Notes: a model not told the origin generated them from the sequence alone. A DNA stretch of 64,000 bases from JAHDVS01 sp964370985 (GCA_964370985.1 CAYJLE010000009.1:1-64000), one strand, 5' to 3'; counted from the stretch's first letter, positions 23,699 to 35,604 are shown. A program made the numbers and translations.

Positions 23699-26155
23699 AT
23701 GGAGCGGTACGACCCGGACGCGATCGAGCGCAAGTGGCAGGAGGCGTGGGCGCGCGAGGGGGCCTTCCTCGTGCCGAATCCCGAGCGCGCGGACCCGGAC
23801 GACCCGGCTCCCCGGACGTACGTGCTCGAGATGTTGCCCTATCCGTCGGGCGACCTGCACATGGGGCACGTCCTCAACTACACGCTCGGGGACGTGGTCA
23901 CCCACGTTCGCCGCCGCCGCGGGTTCACGGTGTTGCGGCCGATGGGCTACGACGCGTTCGGGCTGCCCGCGGAGAACGCGGCCATCCGCGAGGGCGGTCA
24001 TCCGCGGCTGATCACCGAGCGCAACATCGCCTCGATTCGCGCGCAGGCGAAGCGGATGGGCTGGGCGATCGACTGGGGTCGCGAGCTCTCGACGCACGAG
24101 CCCGAGTACTACCGCTGGACGCAGTGGCTGTTCCTCGAGCTCTACGAGGCCGGGCTCGCCTACCGGCGGGAGGCGCCGGTCAAGTGGTGCCCGAACGACC
24201 AGACGGTGCTCGCGAACGAGCAGGTCGTCGAGGGCCGCTGCGAGCGCTGCGGAGCCGAGGTCGAGGCGAAGAGCCTCGAACAGTGGTTCTTCCGGATCAC
24301 CGCCTACGCCGACCGGCTGCTCGACGAGATGGAGCAGCTCGAGTCGTGGCCCGAGCGCGTGCTGACGATGCAGCGCAACTGGATCGGGCGCTCGCACGGC
24401 TGCGAGGTCGTGTTCGAGGTCGAGGGGCTCGGGACCGGGATCCCGGTCTTCACGACCCGGCCGGACACGCTCTTCGGCGCCACGTTCTTCGTGCTCGCGC
24501 CCGAGCACCCGCTGATCCCCGAGCTCGTCCGCGGTAGCACCGAGGCAGCGGCGGTCCTCGATTACGTGCGGCGGACGGCGGCCGAGTCAGCGGTCGAGCG
24601 GGCCGACCCGGCGAGGGAGAAGACAGGCGTGTTCACGGGCCGCCACGTCACGAACCCGGTCAACGGGGAGCGGCTGCCGGTCTGGGTGGCCGACTACGTG
24701 CTCCCGGAGTACGGGACGGGCGCGATCATGGCCGTCCCCGCGCACGACGAGCGCGACTTCGCGTTCGCAACCCGCTTCGGCCTCGAGATCCGCCAGGTCG
24801 TCGAGCCCGCGGACGGCTCCGCGGTCGAGCTGCCGTACGTCGAGAAGGCCGGCTCGGCGCGCTCTGTCGGATCGGGGCGGTTCTCCGGGCTCGCGACACC
24901 GGACGCGATCCGCGAGATCGTCGCCTGGCTCGACGCCGAGGGCCGGGGCAAGGCGGCGGTCGGCTACCGGCTGCGCGACTGGCTGCTCTCGCGTCAGCGC
25001 TACTGGGGCTGCCCGATCCCGATCGTGCACTGCGACGCCTGCGGGCCGGTGGCCGTGCCGCGCGACGAGCTCCCGGTGCTTCTGCCCGAAGTCGAAGACT
25101 ACAAGCCGAGGGGGCGCTCCCCGCTCGCGGCCGCCGAGAGCTGGGTCGCCACCGCCTGCCCGCGCTGCGGCGTGCCTGCCCGCCGGGAGACGGACACGAT
25201 GGACACGTTCGTCGACTCCTCCTGGTACTTCCTGCGCTACGCCGACCCGCGCAACGATCGCGCGCCGGTGGCCCGGGAGGTTGCCGACTACTGGCTGCCC
25301 GTGCGGCAGTACATCGGCGGGATCGAGCACGCGATCCTGCACCTCCTGTACGCCCGCTTCTTCACGAAGGTGCTCTGCGACCTCGGGCTGCTCGGCTTCA
25401 GCGAGCCGTTCCTCCGGTTGTTCAACCAGGGGATGATCTACCACCTCGGCGCCAAGATGTCCAAGTCGAAGGGCAACGTCGTCGCCCCCGACGCGATCGT
25501 CGAGCGTTTCGGGGCCGACGCGCTCCGCCTGTACATCCTCTTCATGGGCCCGGCGGAGGACGACAAGGAGTGGCAGGTCACGGGCATCGAGGGCACCTAT
25601 CGGTTCCTGAGCCGCCTGTGGCGACTCGCGCTCGAGGTCGCGGCCGCGGGGCCGGCGGGCGAGCCGCCGGACGGGCCGCTCGTGCGCCGGGCGCACGCGA
25701 CGATCGCGAAGGTCACGGACGACCTCGAGCGCCGGTTCCAGTTCAACACGCCGATCGCGGCGGTGATGGAGCTCGTGAACGACGTCTACCTGGCGAAGGG
25801 AGACCCGGCCCAGGCGCCGGCGGTCCGGTTCGCGACCGAGACGGCGGTCAGCCTGATCCAGCCGTACGCGCCGCACGTCGCCGAGGAGCTGTGGGAGCGC
25901 CTCGGCCACGAGCGCCTGTGGGAGCAGCCGTGGCCCGACCCCGACCCGGCCCTGCTCGAGCGTGACACGTTCGAGCTCGTCGTCCAGGTCAACGGCAAGG
26001 TGCGCGACCGGCTCGAGGTCGAGGTCGGGCTCTCCGATGCCGAGCTGGTCGGGCTGGCGCGGGCGCTTCCGCGCGTCCGGGCGTACCTGGAGGGGAAGGA
26101 GCCGCGCCGGGCGGTCGTCGTGCCCGGCAAGCTCGTGAACCTCGTGGTGTCGTAG
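23699..26155 (+). CDS. leuS: Leucine--tRNA ligase
   Basis: Class I synthetase for tRNA-Leu, 818 residues. HIGH is HMGH (54-57) after MLPYPSGDL, KMSKS is at 586-590, and the editing domain carries TTRPDTLFGATF and the AVPAHDERD motif. Zinc-type cysteines appear in WCPNDQTVLANEQVVEG.CERCG and in HCDACG. C-terminal anticodon-binding and LeuRS-specific domains are complete. TACGAT (23684-23689) lies nine bases before the ATG, so the leader is two or three bases at most. Confidence 0.98.
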   Translation: MERYDPDAIERKWQEAWAREGAFLVPNPERADPDDPAPRTYVLEMLPYPSGDLHMGHVLNYTLGDVVTHVRRRRGFTVLRPMGYDAFGLPAENAAIREGGHPRLITERNIASIRAQAKRMGWAIDWGRELSTHEPEYYRWTQWLFLELYEAGLAYRREAPVKWCPNDQTVLANEQVVEGRCERCGAEVEAKSLEQWFFRITAYADRLLDEMEQLESWPERVLTMQRNWIGRSHGCEVVFEVEGLGTGIPVFTTRPDTLFGATFFVLAPEHPLIPELVRGSTEAAAVLDYVRRTAAESAVERADPAREKTGVFTGRHVTNPVNGERLPVWVADYVLPEYGTGAIMAVPAHDERDFAFATRFGLEIRQVVEPADGSAVELPYVEKAGSARSVGSGRFSGLATPDAIREIVAWLDAEGRGKAAVGYRLRDWLLSRQRYWGCPIPIVHCDACGPVAVPRDELPVLLPEVEDYKPRGRSPLAAAESWVATACPRCGVPARRETDTMDTFVDSSWYFLRYADPRNDRAPVAREVADYWLPVRQYIGGIEHAILHLLYARFFTKVLCDLGLLGFSEPFLRLFNQGMIYHLGAKMSKSKGNVVAPDAIVERFGADALRLYILFMGPAEDDKEWQVTGIEGTYRFLSRLWRLALEVAAAGPAGEPPDGPLVRRAHATIAKVTDDLERRFQFNTPIAAVMELVNDVYLAKGDPAQAPAVRFATETAVSLIQPYAPHVAEELWERLGHERLWEQPWPDPDPALLERDTFELVVQVNGKVRDRLEVEVGLSDAELVGLARALPRVRAYLEGKEPRRAVVVPGKLVNLVVS

Positions 26156-26184
26156 CCGAGCCTGCGCGGGTCGCGCGCACACAC

Positions 26185-26190
26185 TAGGAT
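26185..26190 (+). promoter_or_regulatory. Candidate -10 box of the universal stress gene
   Basis: TAGGAT, 42 bases before the ATG. Unlike most genes here, this one has a leader with a full Shine-Dalgarno AAGGAGG (26219-26225), seven bases before ATG 26233. Confidence 0.5.
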
Positions 26191-26232
26191 CACGGTGTCC
26201 GTAGGGCACCAGGCTCCGAAGGAGGTTCGAGG

Positions 26233-26640
26233 ATGCAGTCGATCGTTGTCGGCTACGACGGTTCCGCCGAGTCCAAGCGCGCGCTCGATCGGGCGGCGGC
26301 GCTGGCCGGTTCCGGCACGACGGTAACCGTCGTGGCGGCGGTAGCGGTTGCCGGGAGCGGGCCCCGCGGCATGGGCGCGGTGGACGAGACCGAGCGCGCG
26401 GCCGCGCGCGAGACTCTCGACGCGGGCCGGGCGCACCTCGAGGGGCTCGGCGTGGGCGTGAAGACGGTCGAGGGGATCGGCGAGCCGGCCGAGGTGATCG
26501 GCGAGGCAGCGAAGGAGGCGAACGCCGACCTGATCGTGGTCGGAACCCGCGGCCTCGGCGCCGGCAAGCGGATGTTGCTCGGGTCGGTCTCCACGCGGCT
26601 CGCGCACGACTCGCCCTGCGACGTGCTCGTCGTGCGGTGA
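26233..26640 (+). CDS. Universal stress protein, UspA family
   Basis: 135 residues, one Usp domain. It starts MQSIVVGYDGSAESKRALDRA and ends with the nucleotide-binding signature GTRGLGAGKRMLLGSVSTRLAHDSPCDVLVV (G-2x-G-9x-G-S type, split here by one residue pattern), so it is of the ATP-binding kind. The strong Shine-Dalgarno sequence suggests high expression. Its precise role is not visible; Usp proteins in Actinomycetota respond to energy or redox stress. Confidence 0.92.
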   Translation: MQSIVVGYDGSAESKRALDRAAALAGSGTTVTVVAAVAVAGSGPRGMGAVDETERAAARETLDAGRAHLEGLGVGVKTVEGIGEPAEVIGEAAKEANADLIVVGTRGLGAGKRMLLGSVSTRLAHDSPCDVLVVR

Positions 26641-26668
26641 TCCGACCCGCAGCCGCCAGCAGCTAGCC

Positions 26669-27841
26669 GTGGGCGACCACGTCGACATCGTCGTCGTCGG
26701 CGCGGGCCTGTTCGGGACGAGCATCGCCTACCAGCTTGCCCGCCGGGGCGCGGGCACGGTCGCGCTCGTCGAGCGCGGAGCCGTCTGCGGCGGCGACTCG
26801 GGCCTCTGCTTCTCGATGGTCCGCCGCCACTACTCGAACGAGGCGACGGCCCGGCTCGCGATCCGGGGCGTCGACGTGATCAAGGACTGGGGGCGGGAGG
26901 TCGGCGCCGGCGACTCCGGCTACGTCGCGACCGGCTACCTGCTGACGGTGCCGGAGGAGCGCCTCGCCGCGGTGCGCGAGAACGTGGAGCGGCTGCGCTC
27001 GCTCGGCCTCGACACGTCGGTCTTGACCCCGGAGGAGATCCACGAGGTCGAGCCGCTGCTCTCGCTCGACGGGATCGCGGGCGCCGCCTACGAGGCCGAT
27101 GGGGGCTTCGCCGACACGTTCCGGATCACGCTGACCTGGTTCGCGGAAGCCGTGCGCCTCGGCGTCCGCCCCGAGCTCGGCCGCCGCGTCACCGGCCTCT
27201 CGGTCGAGGGCGGCCGGGTGCGCGGCGTCGAGACCGACCGCGGCCCGATCGAGGCGGACCTGGTCGTGAACGCCGCGGGCGGCTGGGGCCCGGAGTTGAT
27301 GCGTACGATCGGGGTCGAGCTGCCGATCCTGCTGCGCCGCCTCCAGGTCGCCTACGTGCGTCAGCCGCCCGACCGGCCGCAGGCGGGCGCGTTGTTCTCG
27401 GACATCGTCTCGAACGTCGTCTTCCGGCCGGACCGGGCCGGGCTCGCCTGCGTGGTCGCGTACCTGCCCGAGGAGAGGGTCGCGACCCGCGACGAGTGCC
27501 GCGAGGAGCTCGACGCCTCCTACGAGCCGGCGGTGCGTGACGCGCTGCGGGCGCGCCTGCCCGCGTACGCGGATGCGGCGTGGGCGGGCGGCTTCGCCGG
27601 GGCCTACGACTACACGCCCGACTGGAACCCGCTGCTCGGCTGGACGCCCGGGGTGGAGGGCCTGTACCTCGCGCTCGGCTGGTCGGGCCACGGCTTCAAG
27701 CTGGCGCCCGCGGTCGGCGAGGTCGTCGCCGACGAGGTGCTGGGGCGAACGCCGGCGATCGACGTCGGCAGCCTGCGCCCCGACCGGTTCGACCGCGGCG
27801 AGGCGCTCGGCCTCGCCTACGGCGCCGGCGCCCGCGCGTAG
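26669..27841 (+). CDS. FAD-dependent oxidoreductase of the DAO family
   Basis: 390 residues with the dinucleotide motif VVVGAGLFGTSIAYQLARRG followed by a conserved VERG and later VNAAGGWGPELM, DYTPDWNPLLGWTP and LALGWSGHGFKLAPAVGEVVADE, which is the glycine oxidase / sarcosine oxidase beta / D-amino acid oxidase pattern. Substrate cannot be told; secondary or D-amino acids are usual. GTG 26669 starts 28 bases after the stress gene. No covalent-flavin histidine motif at the N-terminus was recognised. Confidence 0.82.
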   Translation: MGDHVDIVVVGAGLFGTSIAYQLARRGAGTVALVERGAVCGGDSGLCFSMVRRHYSNEATARLAIRGVDVIKDWGREVGAGDSGYVATGYLLTVPEERLAAVRENVERLRSLGLDTSVLTPEEIHEVEPLLSLDGIAGAAYEADGGFADTFRITLTWFAEAVRLGVRPELGRRVTGLSVEGGRVRGVETDRGPIEADLVVNAAGGWGPELMRTIGVELPILLRRLQVAYVRQPPDRPQAGALFSDIVSNVVFRPDRAGLACVVAYLPEERVATRDECREELDASYEPAVRDALRARLPAYADAAWAGGFAGAYDYTPDWNPLLGWTPGVEGLYLALGWSGHGFKLAPAVGEVVADEVLGRTPAIDVGSLRPDRFDRGEALGLAYGAGARA

Positions 27842-27931
27842 ACCGCGGCGGCCCCTTCCGGCACGGGCCGGTGACGCTTCCGGCACGGCGCGTGCGTCTC
27901 CGGGCACGCATGCGGCGCGATCATCGGCTCC

Positions 27932-28540
27932 ATGCGGATGCCGACGATCCCTCGCGGTCGCGCGCTCGCCTACCTGGCACTGGTCGCGGGTCTGCTCGCC
28001 CTCGGCGGGCGGCTCTTCCTCGGCGGCGGCAACGCGGCGCTCGAGGCCGCGCCGGTCGCGACGCTCGCCGGCGCTGCGGCCGCCTCGAACGCGGCCGAGA
28101 CAGCCGAGCCGGAGGTCGTCGTCGTCCACGTCGCCGGTGCCGTGCGGCGGCCGGGGCTCTACCGGCTGCCGGAGGGGAGCCGGGTCGCCGACGCGGTCCG
28201 GGAGGCGGGCGGCGCGTCGCGTCGGGCCGCGATCGGGCTCGTGAACCTGGCGGCGCCGCTCGTGGACGGCCAGCAGGTGCTCGTGCCGGCGCGCGGGGGC
28301 AGCGGAGCCTCCGCGGGTGGAGTTGCGGGTGCCCCCGGCGGCCCCTCGGGCCCGCTGAGCCTGAGCACGGCGACGCTGGAGCAACTCGACACGCTGCCCG
28401 GCGTCGGACCGGTGACGTCGCAGCGGATCCTCGACTACCGTGAACGCCACGGCCCGTTCGCCTCGGTCGACGAGCTGGACGCGGTTCCGGGGATCGGCCC
28501 GGCACGCCTCGAGCAGCTGCGGGAGCTCGTCGTGCCGTGA
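27932..28540 (+). CDS. comEA: Competence protein ComEA
   Basis: DNA-binding receptor of the uptake machine. 202 residues: one N-terminal membrane segment (about residues 12-30), an SLBB domain (VVVHVAGAVRRPGLYRLPEG) and a C-terminal pair of helix-hairpin-helix motifs (DTLPGVGPVTSQRILDYRE and AVPGIGPARLEQLR), separated by a glycine/alanine linker. GATCAT (27919-27924) seven bases before the ATG could be a leaderless -10 box. The stop overlaps comEC (GTGA). Confidence 0.94.
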   Translation: MRMPTIPRGRALAYLALVAGLLALGGRLFLGGGNAALEAAPVATLAGAAAASNAAETAEPEVVVVHVAGAVRRPGLYRLPEGSRVADAVREAGGASRRAAIGLVNLAAPLVDGQQVLVPARGGSGASAGGVAGAPGGPSGPLSLSTATLEQLDTLPGVGPVTSQRILDYRERHGPFASVDELDAVPGIGPARLEQLRELVVP

Positions 28541-30822
28541 TCCGTGCCGCGCAGCCGCCCGCCGCCCACCTCCTCGCCACCGGGCTGTGCGTGGGGCTCG
28601 CCGCATCGCTCGGCGTGCGCGCCGCCTCGCCGGGCGTCGCGGTCGCCGCCGCCTCCCTCGCGGTGCTGTCGGTGGCGCTGCCGCGCGGCCGCGCGGTCGC
28701 GCTCGTGCTCGCCCTCGCCACCGCGGGCGTCTGGTGGGGGAGCGTCCGGCTCGCCGAGCTCGACCGCAGCGTGCTCTCGAACGCGGTCGGGGAGGCCGCG
28801 CTCGCCCGGGTCGAGATCACCGGTCCCGTCCGGCCGAGCAGGCACACGATCCGCATCCCGGTGCGGGTCGTCGCCTTCGACGGGCGGAGGACGGGCGAGC
28901 CAGCCCAGCTCGAGCTGCCGGCGGATGCGCCCGCGCCGGACCAGGGGGCGATTCTCGAGCTGGTCGTGCAGGTCCGGCTCCCTCGTGGGCCCGCCGAGCC
29001 CGGCAGCTTCGACGAGGCTGCGTACCTGCGCCGCCGCGGCATGCACGTCGTCCTGCACGGCGCTCGCTTCCGCATCGTCGGGCACCGGGGCGGGCTCGCG
29101 GGGGCAGCGGACGCGCTGCGCGCGCGGCTCGCCAGCTCGGTCGCCCCCGGCCTCGAAGGCGAGCGTCGCGCTCTCGTCGAGGGGATCGTGCTCGGCCGGG
29201 ATGAGGGGCTCGATGACGCTCTGCGCGATCGCTTCCGCGCGTCGGGTCTGTACCACGTTCTCGCCGTGTCGGGACAGAACGTCGCCTACGTCGTCGCGGG
29301 CGTTCTCCTCGCGGCCTGGCTCCTGGGCGTGCCTCGTGCGGCTGCGCAGATCGCCGCGCTCGCCGCGGTCGCCGGCTACGTCGTCGCGGTCGGCTGGCAG
29401 CCGTCGGTCGTGCGGGCCGGGGTCGCGGGTGCGCTTGCCTCGCTCGCCTGGCTCGCATCCCGGCCGCGGGACCGCTGGTACTTCCTGCTCGTCGGTGCGG
29501 CCGTGCTGCTCGCGTGGAGCCCATACAGCCTGCTCGATCCCGGCTTCCAGCTCTCCTTCGCGGCCGTCGCCGCGATCTTCCTGCTCGTGCCGCGACTGGA
29601 GCGCCGCCTCGAGGGCTACCCCGTGCCGCGCGTGCTCGCAGCCGCGGTCGCGGTCTCCGGCGCCTGCGGTCTCGTCACCGCCCCCATCCTCTGGCTCCAG
29701 TTCGGCACCGTGCCCGTCTGGTCGGTGCTCGCCAACGTGCTGGCGCTGCCGGTCGTCGCCCCGATACTCGGGCTGGGGCTCCTCTCGGCCGCGGCGAGCC
29801 CGGCGCTGCCGGACCTGGCGTTCGCGCTCGGGTGGCTGAACGGCTGGCTGGCCGCCTACCTCGCGGGGTGCGCCCGGCTCGTGGGCGGGCTGCCCCTTGC
29901 CCAGCTTCGCTCCGGCGCCGCTCTCCTCGGCATCGCCCTTGGCGTGCTCGTGCTCGTCGGTGTCGCGCGCGCTCCGGCCCGGGTGCGGCGCCCGACGCTC
30001 GCCCTCGCGCTGGCCGCGGCCCTCGGGCTCGCCGCCTGGAGGATCGATCTGCCCCGGGCGCCGCTGCCGCCGCCGGAGGGGCTGCGGGTGTCCTTTCTCG
30101 ACGTCGGCCAGGGCGACGCGATCCTGCTCCAGGTTCCCGAGGGCGCCGTCCTCGTCGACCAGGGCCCACCGGAGGCGAACGTCGCCGAGCGCCTGCGCGC
30201 GTTCGGAGTCAGGAGCCTGTCGGCGCTGGTTCTCACCCATCCCCAGCGCGACCACGTCGGCGGGGCGGTCGACGTCCTGCGCTCATTTCCGGTGGCCGGG
30301 GTGCTCGACCCGGGCTTGCCGGTGGAGAGCCCGGACGGGGCCGCTACGCTCGCGGCCGCACGCTCGCGCGGCGTCCCGGTGGTCGTCGCGCGTGCCGGGC
30401 AGCGGCTCGCGCTCGGCCGGCTGCGGCTCACCGTCCTCTGGCCCGACGGGCCCGGAGCTCCCGGTGAGGACCCGAACGGCCGGGCCATCGTCCTGCTCGC
30501 CTCGTTCGGGGACACGGACGTCCTGCTCACCGCCGATGCGGAGTCGGACGTCACCGCCCGGCTCGAGCTCCCGCGCCTCGAGGTACTCAAGATCGCCCAC
30601 CACGGCTCGGCGGACGAGGGGCTGGCGCGACTCCTCGAGCGGACGCGCCCGCTCGCCGCGGTCGTCTCCGTGGGCGAGCGCAACGACTACGGCCACCCGA
30701 CACGCTCGACGCTCGCAGCGCTCGGAGCCAGCCGCGGCACCCGGACGTTCCGGACCGATCGCGACGGCACCGTGGTGGTCGAGAGCGACGGGACGGTGCT
30801 CACGGTGCGGACCTGGCGCTGA
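28537..30822 (+). CDS. comEC: DNA uptake channel protein ComEC/Rec2
   Basis: 761 residues. The N-terminal region has hydrophobic segments and the DUF4131-like soluble domain. The central competence domain shows LVEGIVLGRDEGLDDALRDRFRASGLYHVLAVSGQN. The C-terminal third is a metallo-beta-lactamase-like domain with LDVGQGDAILLQ and LVLTHPQRDHVGG; the HxxxDH metal residues are present, so the nuclease-like site looks intact. With comEA it forms the inner-membrane DNA import system; pilus genes are not in this window. The start overlaps the comEA stop. Confidence 0.94.
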   Translation: MIRAAQPPAAHLLATGLCVGLAASLGVRAASPGVAVAAASLAVLSVALPRGRAVALVLALATAGVWWGSVRLAELDRSVLSNAVGEAALARVEITGPVRPSRHTIRIPVRVVAFDGRRTGEPAQLELPADAPAPDQGAILELVVQVRLPRGPAEPGSFDEAAYLRRRGMHVVLHGARFRIVGHRGGLAGAADALRARLASSVAPGLEGERRALVEGIVLGRDEGLDDALRDRFRASGLYHVLAVSGQNVAYVVAGVLLAAWLLGVPRAAAQIAALAAVAGYVVAVGWQPSVVRAGVAGALASLAWLASRPRDRWYFLLVGAAVLLAWSPYSLLDPGFQLSFAAVAAIFLLVPRLERRLEGYPVPRVLAAAVAVSGACGLVTAPILWLQFGTVPVWSVLANVLALPVVAPILGLGLLSAAASPALPDLAFALGWLNGWLAAYLAGCARLVGGLPLAQLRSGAALLGIALGVLVLVGVARAPARVRRPTLALALAAALGLAAWRIDLPRAPLPPPEGLRVSFLDVGQGDAILLQVPEGAVLVDQGPPEANVAERLRAFGVRSLSALVLTHPQRDHVGGAVDVLRSFPVAGVLDPGLPVESPDGAATLAAARSRGVPVVVARAGQRLALGRLRLTVLWPDGPGAPGEDPNGRAIVLLASFGDTDVLLTADAESDVTARLELPRLEVLKIAHHGSADEGLARLLERTRPLAAVVSVGERNDYGHPTRSTLAALGASRGTRTFRTDRDGTVVVESDGTVLTVRTWR

Positions 30823-30824
30823 CG

Positions 30825-30830
30825 TATCCT
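30825..30830 (+). promoter_or_regulatory. -10 box of holA, leaderless
   Basis: TATCCT overlaps the region just behind the comEC stop and ends six bases before GTG 30837. Confidence 0.6.
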
Positions 30831-30836
30831 GGCCAC

Positions 30837-31805
30837 GTGGCGGAGGAGCTGAAGCCGGCCTACCTGATCACCGGCACAGACCTGCCGAAGGTCTCGCTCG
30901 CCTTGCGCCGCCTGCGGCGGCGGTTCGAGGAGGGGTCGGTCGACGAGCTCGACGCCGCCGCCGCGTCCGGGGAGGACGCTGTCGCGGCCGCGAACGCGCT
31001 GGGCCTCTTCGGCGGCGGCGAGCGGCTCGTGCTCGTGGAGGGGATCGAGCGCTGGAAGAAGGCCGACGCCGAGGCGGTCGTCGCCTACCTCGCGACCCCG
31101 GCACCCGGGGCGGTGCTGGCGCTCGGCGGCGACGCCTCCAAGCATTCCGCGCTCGCCGAGGCCTGCGCGCGCGCCGGCGACGTGCTGCGCTATGACATCC
31201 CGGTCCGCAGGACGCGGAACCGCGAGACGCCGGATCACGTCGCCTGGGTGAGGACACAGCTCGAACGGGCCGGCGTACGCGCCGACCAGGACGCCATCGC
31301 GCGGCTCGTCGAGCTGGTCGGCCCGGACACGTTCGCGCTCGAGACCGAGGTCGACAAGCTCGCCACCTGGTCGGACGGCGATCCCGTCGCCGTCCGGGAC
31401 GTCGAAGCGCTGACCGCGCCCACCGCCGAGACCTCGGACTACGCCGTTGCCGACGCCTGGGGCTCACGCGCTCCGGCGGAGCTCCTGGGAGCGTGCGAGG
31501 CCGCGCTCGGCCGGGGCTCGGAGCCGACCCGGATCATCGCCCGCCTCGCCTCCCACGTCGCCCGGGTACGCGCCGTGCAGCGCCTCCGCGACGAGGGCGT
31601 CCCCGTCGGCGAGATGGCCGGGCGCCTCGGCTGGCGCTTCCCGCCCCGCCGGGAGCTCGGCCAGGCGGGCAACTACGCCCGCGAGGAGCTCGACGCGGCT
31701 GTCGTGCGGCTCGCCGCGCTCGACGTGGCGCTCAAGGGCGGCAGCAGGCTCGACCCCGAGCTCGAGCTGGAGCGGGCGCTCGTCGAGCTGACGCGGCACT
31801 CCTGA
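30837..31805 (+). CDS. holA: DNA polymerase III delta subunit
   Basis: Clamp-loader subunit that opens the beta clamp. 322 residues: AYLITGTDLPKVSLAL at the start, NALGLFGGGERLVLVEGIERWKK in the delta signature area, and a C-terminal helical collar domain with ALGRGSEPTRIIARLASHVARV. The P-loop is absent, as expected for delta. comEC-holA-rpsT is a widespread order, which supports the call. It is convergent with rpsT. Confidence 0.93.
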   Translation: MAEELKPAYLITGTDLPKVSLALRRLRRRFEEGSVDELDAAAASGEDAVAAANALGLFGGGERLVLVEGIERWKKADAEAVVAYLATPAPGAVLALGGDASKHSALAEACARAGDVLRYDIPVRRTRNRETPDHVAWVRTQLERAGVRADQDAIARLVELVGPDTFALETEVDKLATWSDGDPVAVRDVEALTAPTAETSDYAVADAWGSRAPAELLGACEAALGRGSEPTRIIARLASHVARVRAVQRLRDEGVPVGEMAGRLGWRFPPRRELGQAGNYAREELDAAVVRLAALDVALKGGSRLDPELELERALVELTRHS

Positions 31806-31829
31806 CGCGGCCCGGGCCGCGTCTCGGCT

Positions 31830-32099
31830 CTAGCTCGCGTCGCGGGAGGAAACGAGCCGCGCGGCCTGCGCCTTCTTGCGCGCCGCCCGGTTCGGGTGGA
31901 TCGCCCGGCGGGCCGCCGCCTTGTCGAGCGTGCGAACGAGCGCGCGATGCTCCGCAGCGATCTGCTCCTGGTCGCCGTCGGCGACGGCGTTCGCGAGCCG
32001 CCGGTAGAGCGTCTTCGCCGAGGAGCGCCAGCGCAGGTTCTCGAGCCGCTGCCTGGCGGCGGTCCTGACGCGACGCTCCTGTTGCTTGATGTTGGGCAT
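31830..32099 (-). CDS. rpsT: 30S ribosomal protein S20
   Basis: Small-subunit protein binding 16S rRNA, 89 residues. MPNIKQQERRVRTAARQRLEN at the start and LDKAAARRAIHPNRAARKKAQ at the end are family signatures. It is on the opposite strand to its neighbours. TAGCAT on the minus strand (32136-32141) is a likely -10 box about 37 bases upstream. Confidence 0.97.
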   Translation of the reverse strand: MPNIKQQERRVRTAARQRLENLRWRSSAKTLYRRLANAVADGDQEQIAAEHRALVRTLDKAAARRAIHPNRAARKKAQAARLVSSRDAS

Positions 32100-32135
32100 A
32101 GCAGCAAAGCGCCCCGCTCGATCCGGGGCACCGGG

Positions 32136-32141
32136 ATGCTA
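32136..32141 (-). promoter_or_regulatory. Candidate -10 box of rpsT
   Basis: Minus-strand TAGCAT, about 37 bases before the rpsT ATG, divergent from the murJ promoter. Confidence 0.45.
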
Positions 32142-32170
32142 GCAGGAACCGCCCTGCCCGGCCCGGCTCC

Positions 32171-32176
32171 TATACT
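32171..32176 (+). promoter_or_regulatory. -10 box of murJ, near-leaderless
   Basis: TATACT, nine bases before GTG 32186. Confidence 0.55.
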
Positions 32177-32185
32177 CGCTGGGCC

Positions 32186-33813
32186 GTGGCGGGGCCCGAA
32201 CCGGTCGAGGAGCCCGCCGGGGAGGAGACGGCCTCGGCCCACCGCCGACGCCTCGCGCGCTCGACGGCCGTGTTCGCGCTCGCCACCGGCGGCTCCCGCG
32301 TGCTCGGGCTCGTGCGCGAGATCGTCGTGCGACGCTATTTCGGCGTCGAGGGCTCGATCAACGCGTTCACCGTCGCGTTCCAGGTGCCGAACCTGATCCG
32401 CGCGCTCGTTGCCGACGCCGCGCTCTCCTCCGCGTTCGTGCCCGTGTTCAGCGAGCTGCTCGAGAAGGGGCAGCGGGCCCGCGCCTGGCGTGTCGCCTCG
32501 AGCGTCTTCTTCCTGCTCCTGCTCGCGCTGACCGCGCTGAGCGCGCTGTTCGTGCTGCTCGCCCCCTGGGTGATGCGACCGTTCGGCTACGAGGGCGACC
32601 AGCAAGAGCTCGTGGTCGGGCTCTCGCGCGTGCTCTTCCCGATCGTCGCGCTGCTCGGCGCCTCCGGCGTGATCGTCGGGATCCTGAACAGCTACGAGCG
32701 CTTCACCGTGCCGGCGCTGACGCCGATCTTCTGGAACCTCGCGATCATCGCCGCCCTCGTCGTCGGCGTCCCCCAGGCCGACAGCGACACCTCGAAGCTG
32801 TACGTGTACGCGGGCGGCGTGCTCGCCGGCACCGTGATCCAGGTGCTCTTGCCGGTGCCGTGGCTCGCCCGCCTCGACGGCAGTCTCCGCGTCGCGCTCG
32901 ACTGGCGCGACCCGGCCGTGCGGCGCGTGTTCGCGCTGATGCTCCCGGTCGCGCTCGGGCTCGGGCTGATCAACTTCAACCTCGTCGTCGACACGTTCTT
33001 CGCCGCCCGCTTCCTCGACCCGCAGCTCGCGCCGAGCGCGATCGACGCGGCCTTCCGCATCTACATGCTGCCGCAGGGGATCTTCTCCGTCGCGATCGCG
33101 ACCGTGCTCTTCCCGTCCCTCTCGCGCCTCGCCGCCAGGGGCGACAGCGACGGCTTCCTCGAGACCGTGTCGCTCGGCGTCCGCCAGATCGGCTTCATGC
33201 TCGTCCCGGCGAGCGCGATCGGGGCGGCGCTCTCGATCCCGATCGTGCGCGTCCTCTACGAGCGCGGCGCCTTCGGGGCGGAGGAGACCACGGTCGTCGG
33301 CCACGCCCTGGCCGCGTTCCTGATCGGGCTCACGTTCAACGGGATGATGCTGATGCTGAACCGGGCGTTCTTCAGCCTCCAGGCGCCATGGGTGCCGACG
33401 TGGGTCGCGCTCGGGAACCTGTTCGTGAACGCCGGACTCGACTTCGCCTTCTACCGGCTCGGGATCTGGGGGCTGCCGCTCGCGACCGCGGTCGTGAACA
33501 TCGTCGCCTCCGTTGCCCTGTTCGCGATCCTGCGCCGGCGCCTCGGCCGGCTCGACTCGCGCGCCATCGGTGGCGCCTACGCGCGGATCGTGCCCGTCGC
33601 GGCGGCCGCCGCCGCCGTCGCCTGGGGCGTCTACGCCGGGCTCGACGGGCCGCTCGGGCGGGCGCTCTGGCCCCAGGTCGCCGCCGTCGGCATCGCCGTG
33701 GGCGCCGGCGCGCTCGCGTACCTGGTTCTGGCTCGTTTGCTGGGGATTCGCGAGCTCGGCGCATTGCTATCGTTGGTCGGCCGCTCCGGAAGGCGATCGG
33801 ACGGCCGCCCCGC

Positions 33814-33817
<4 letters not shown>
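32186..33817 (+). CDS. murJ: Lipid II flippase MurJ
   Basis: MOP-superfamily transporter that moves lipid II to the outer face of the membrane. 543 residues with about 14 hydrophobic segments. The N-terminal part ARSTAVFALATGGSRVLGLVRE and VPNLIRALVADAALSSAFVPVF are MviN/MurJ signatures. It complements the wall genes mrdA/rodA earlier in the window. The stop overlaps the lepA ATG (ATGA), so lepA translation is probably coupled to it. Confidence 0.95.
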
Positions 33818-35600
<1,783 letters not shown>

Positions 35601-35604
<4 letters not shown>
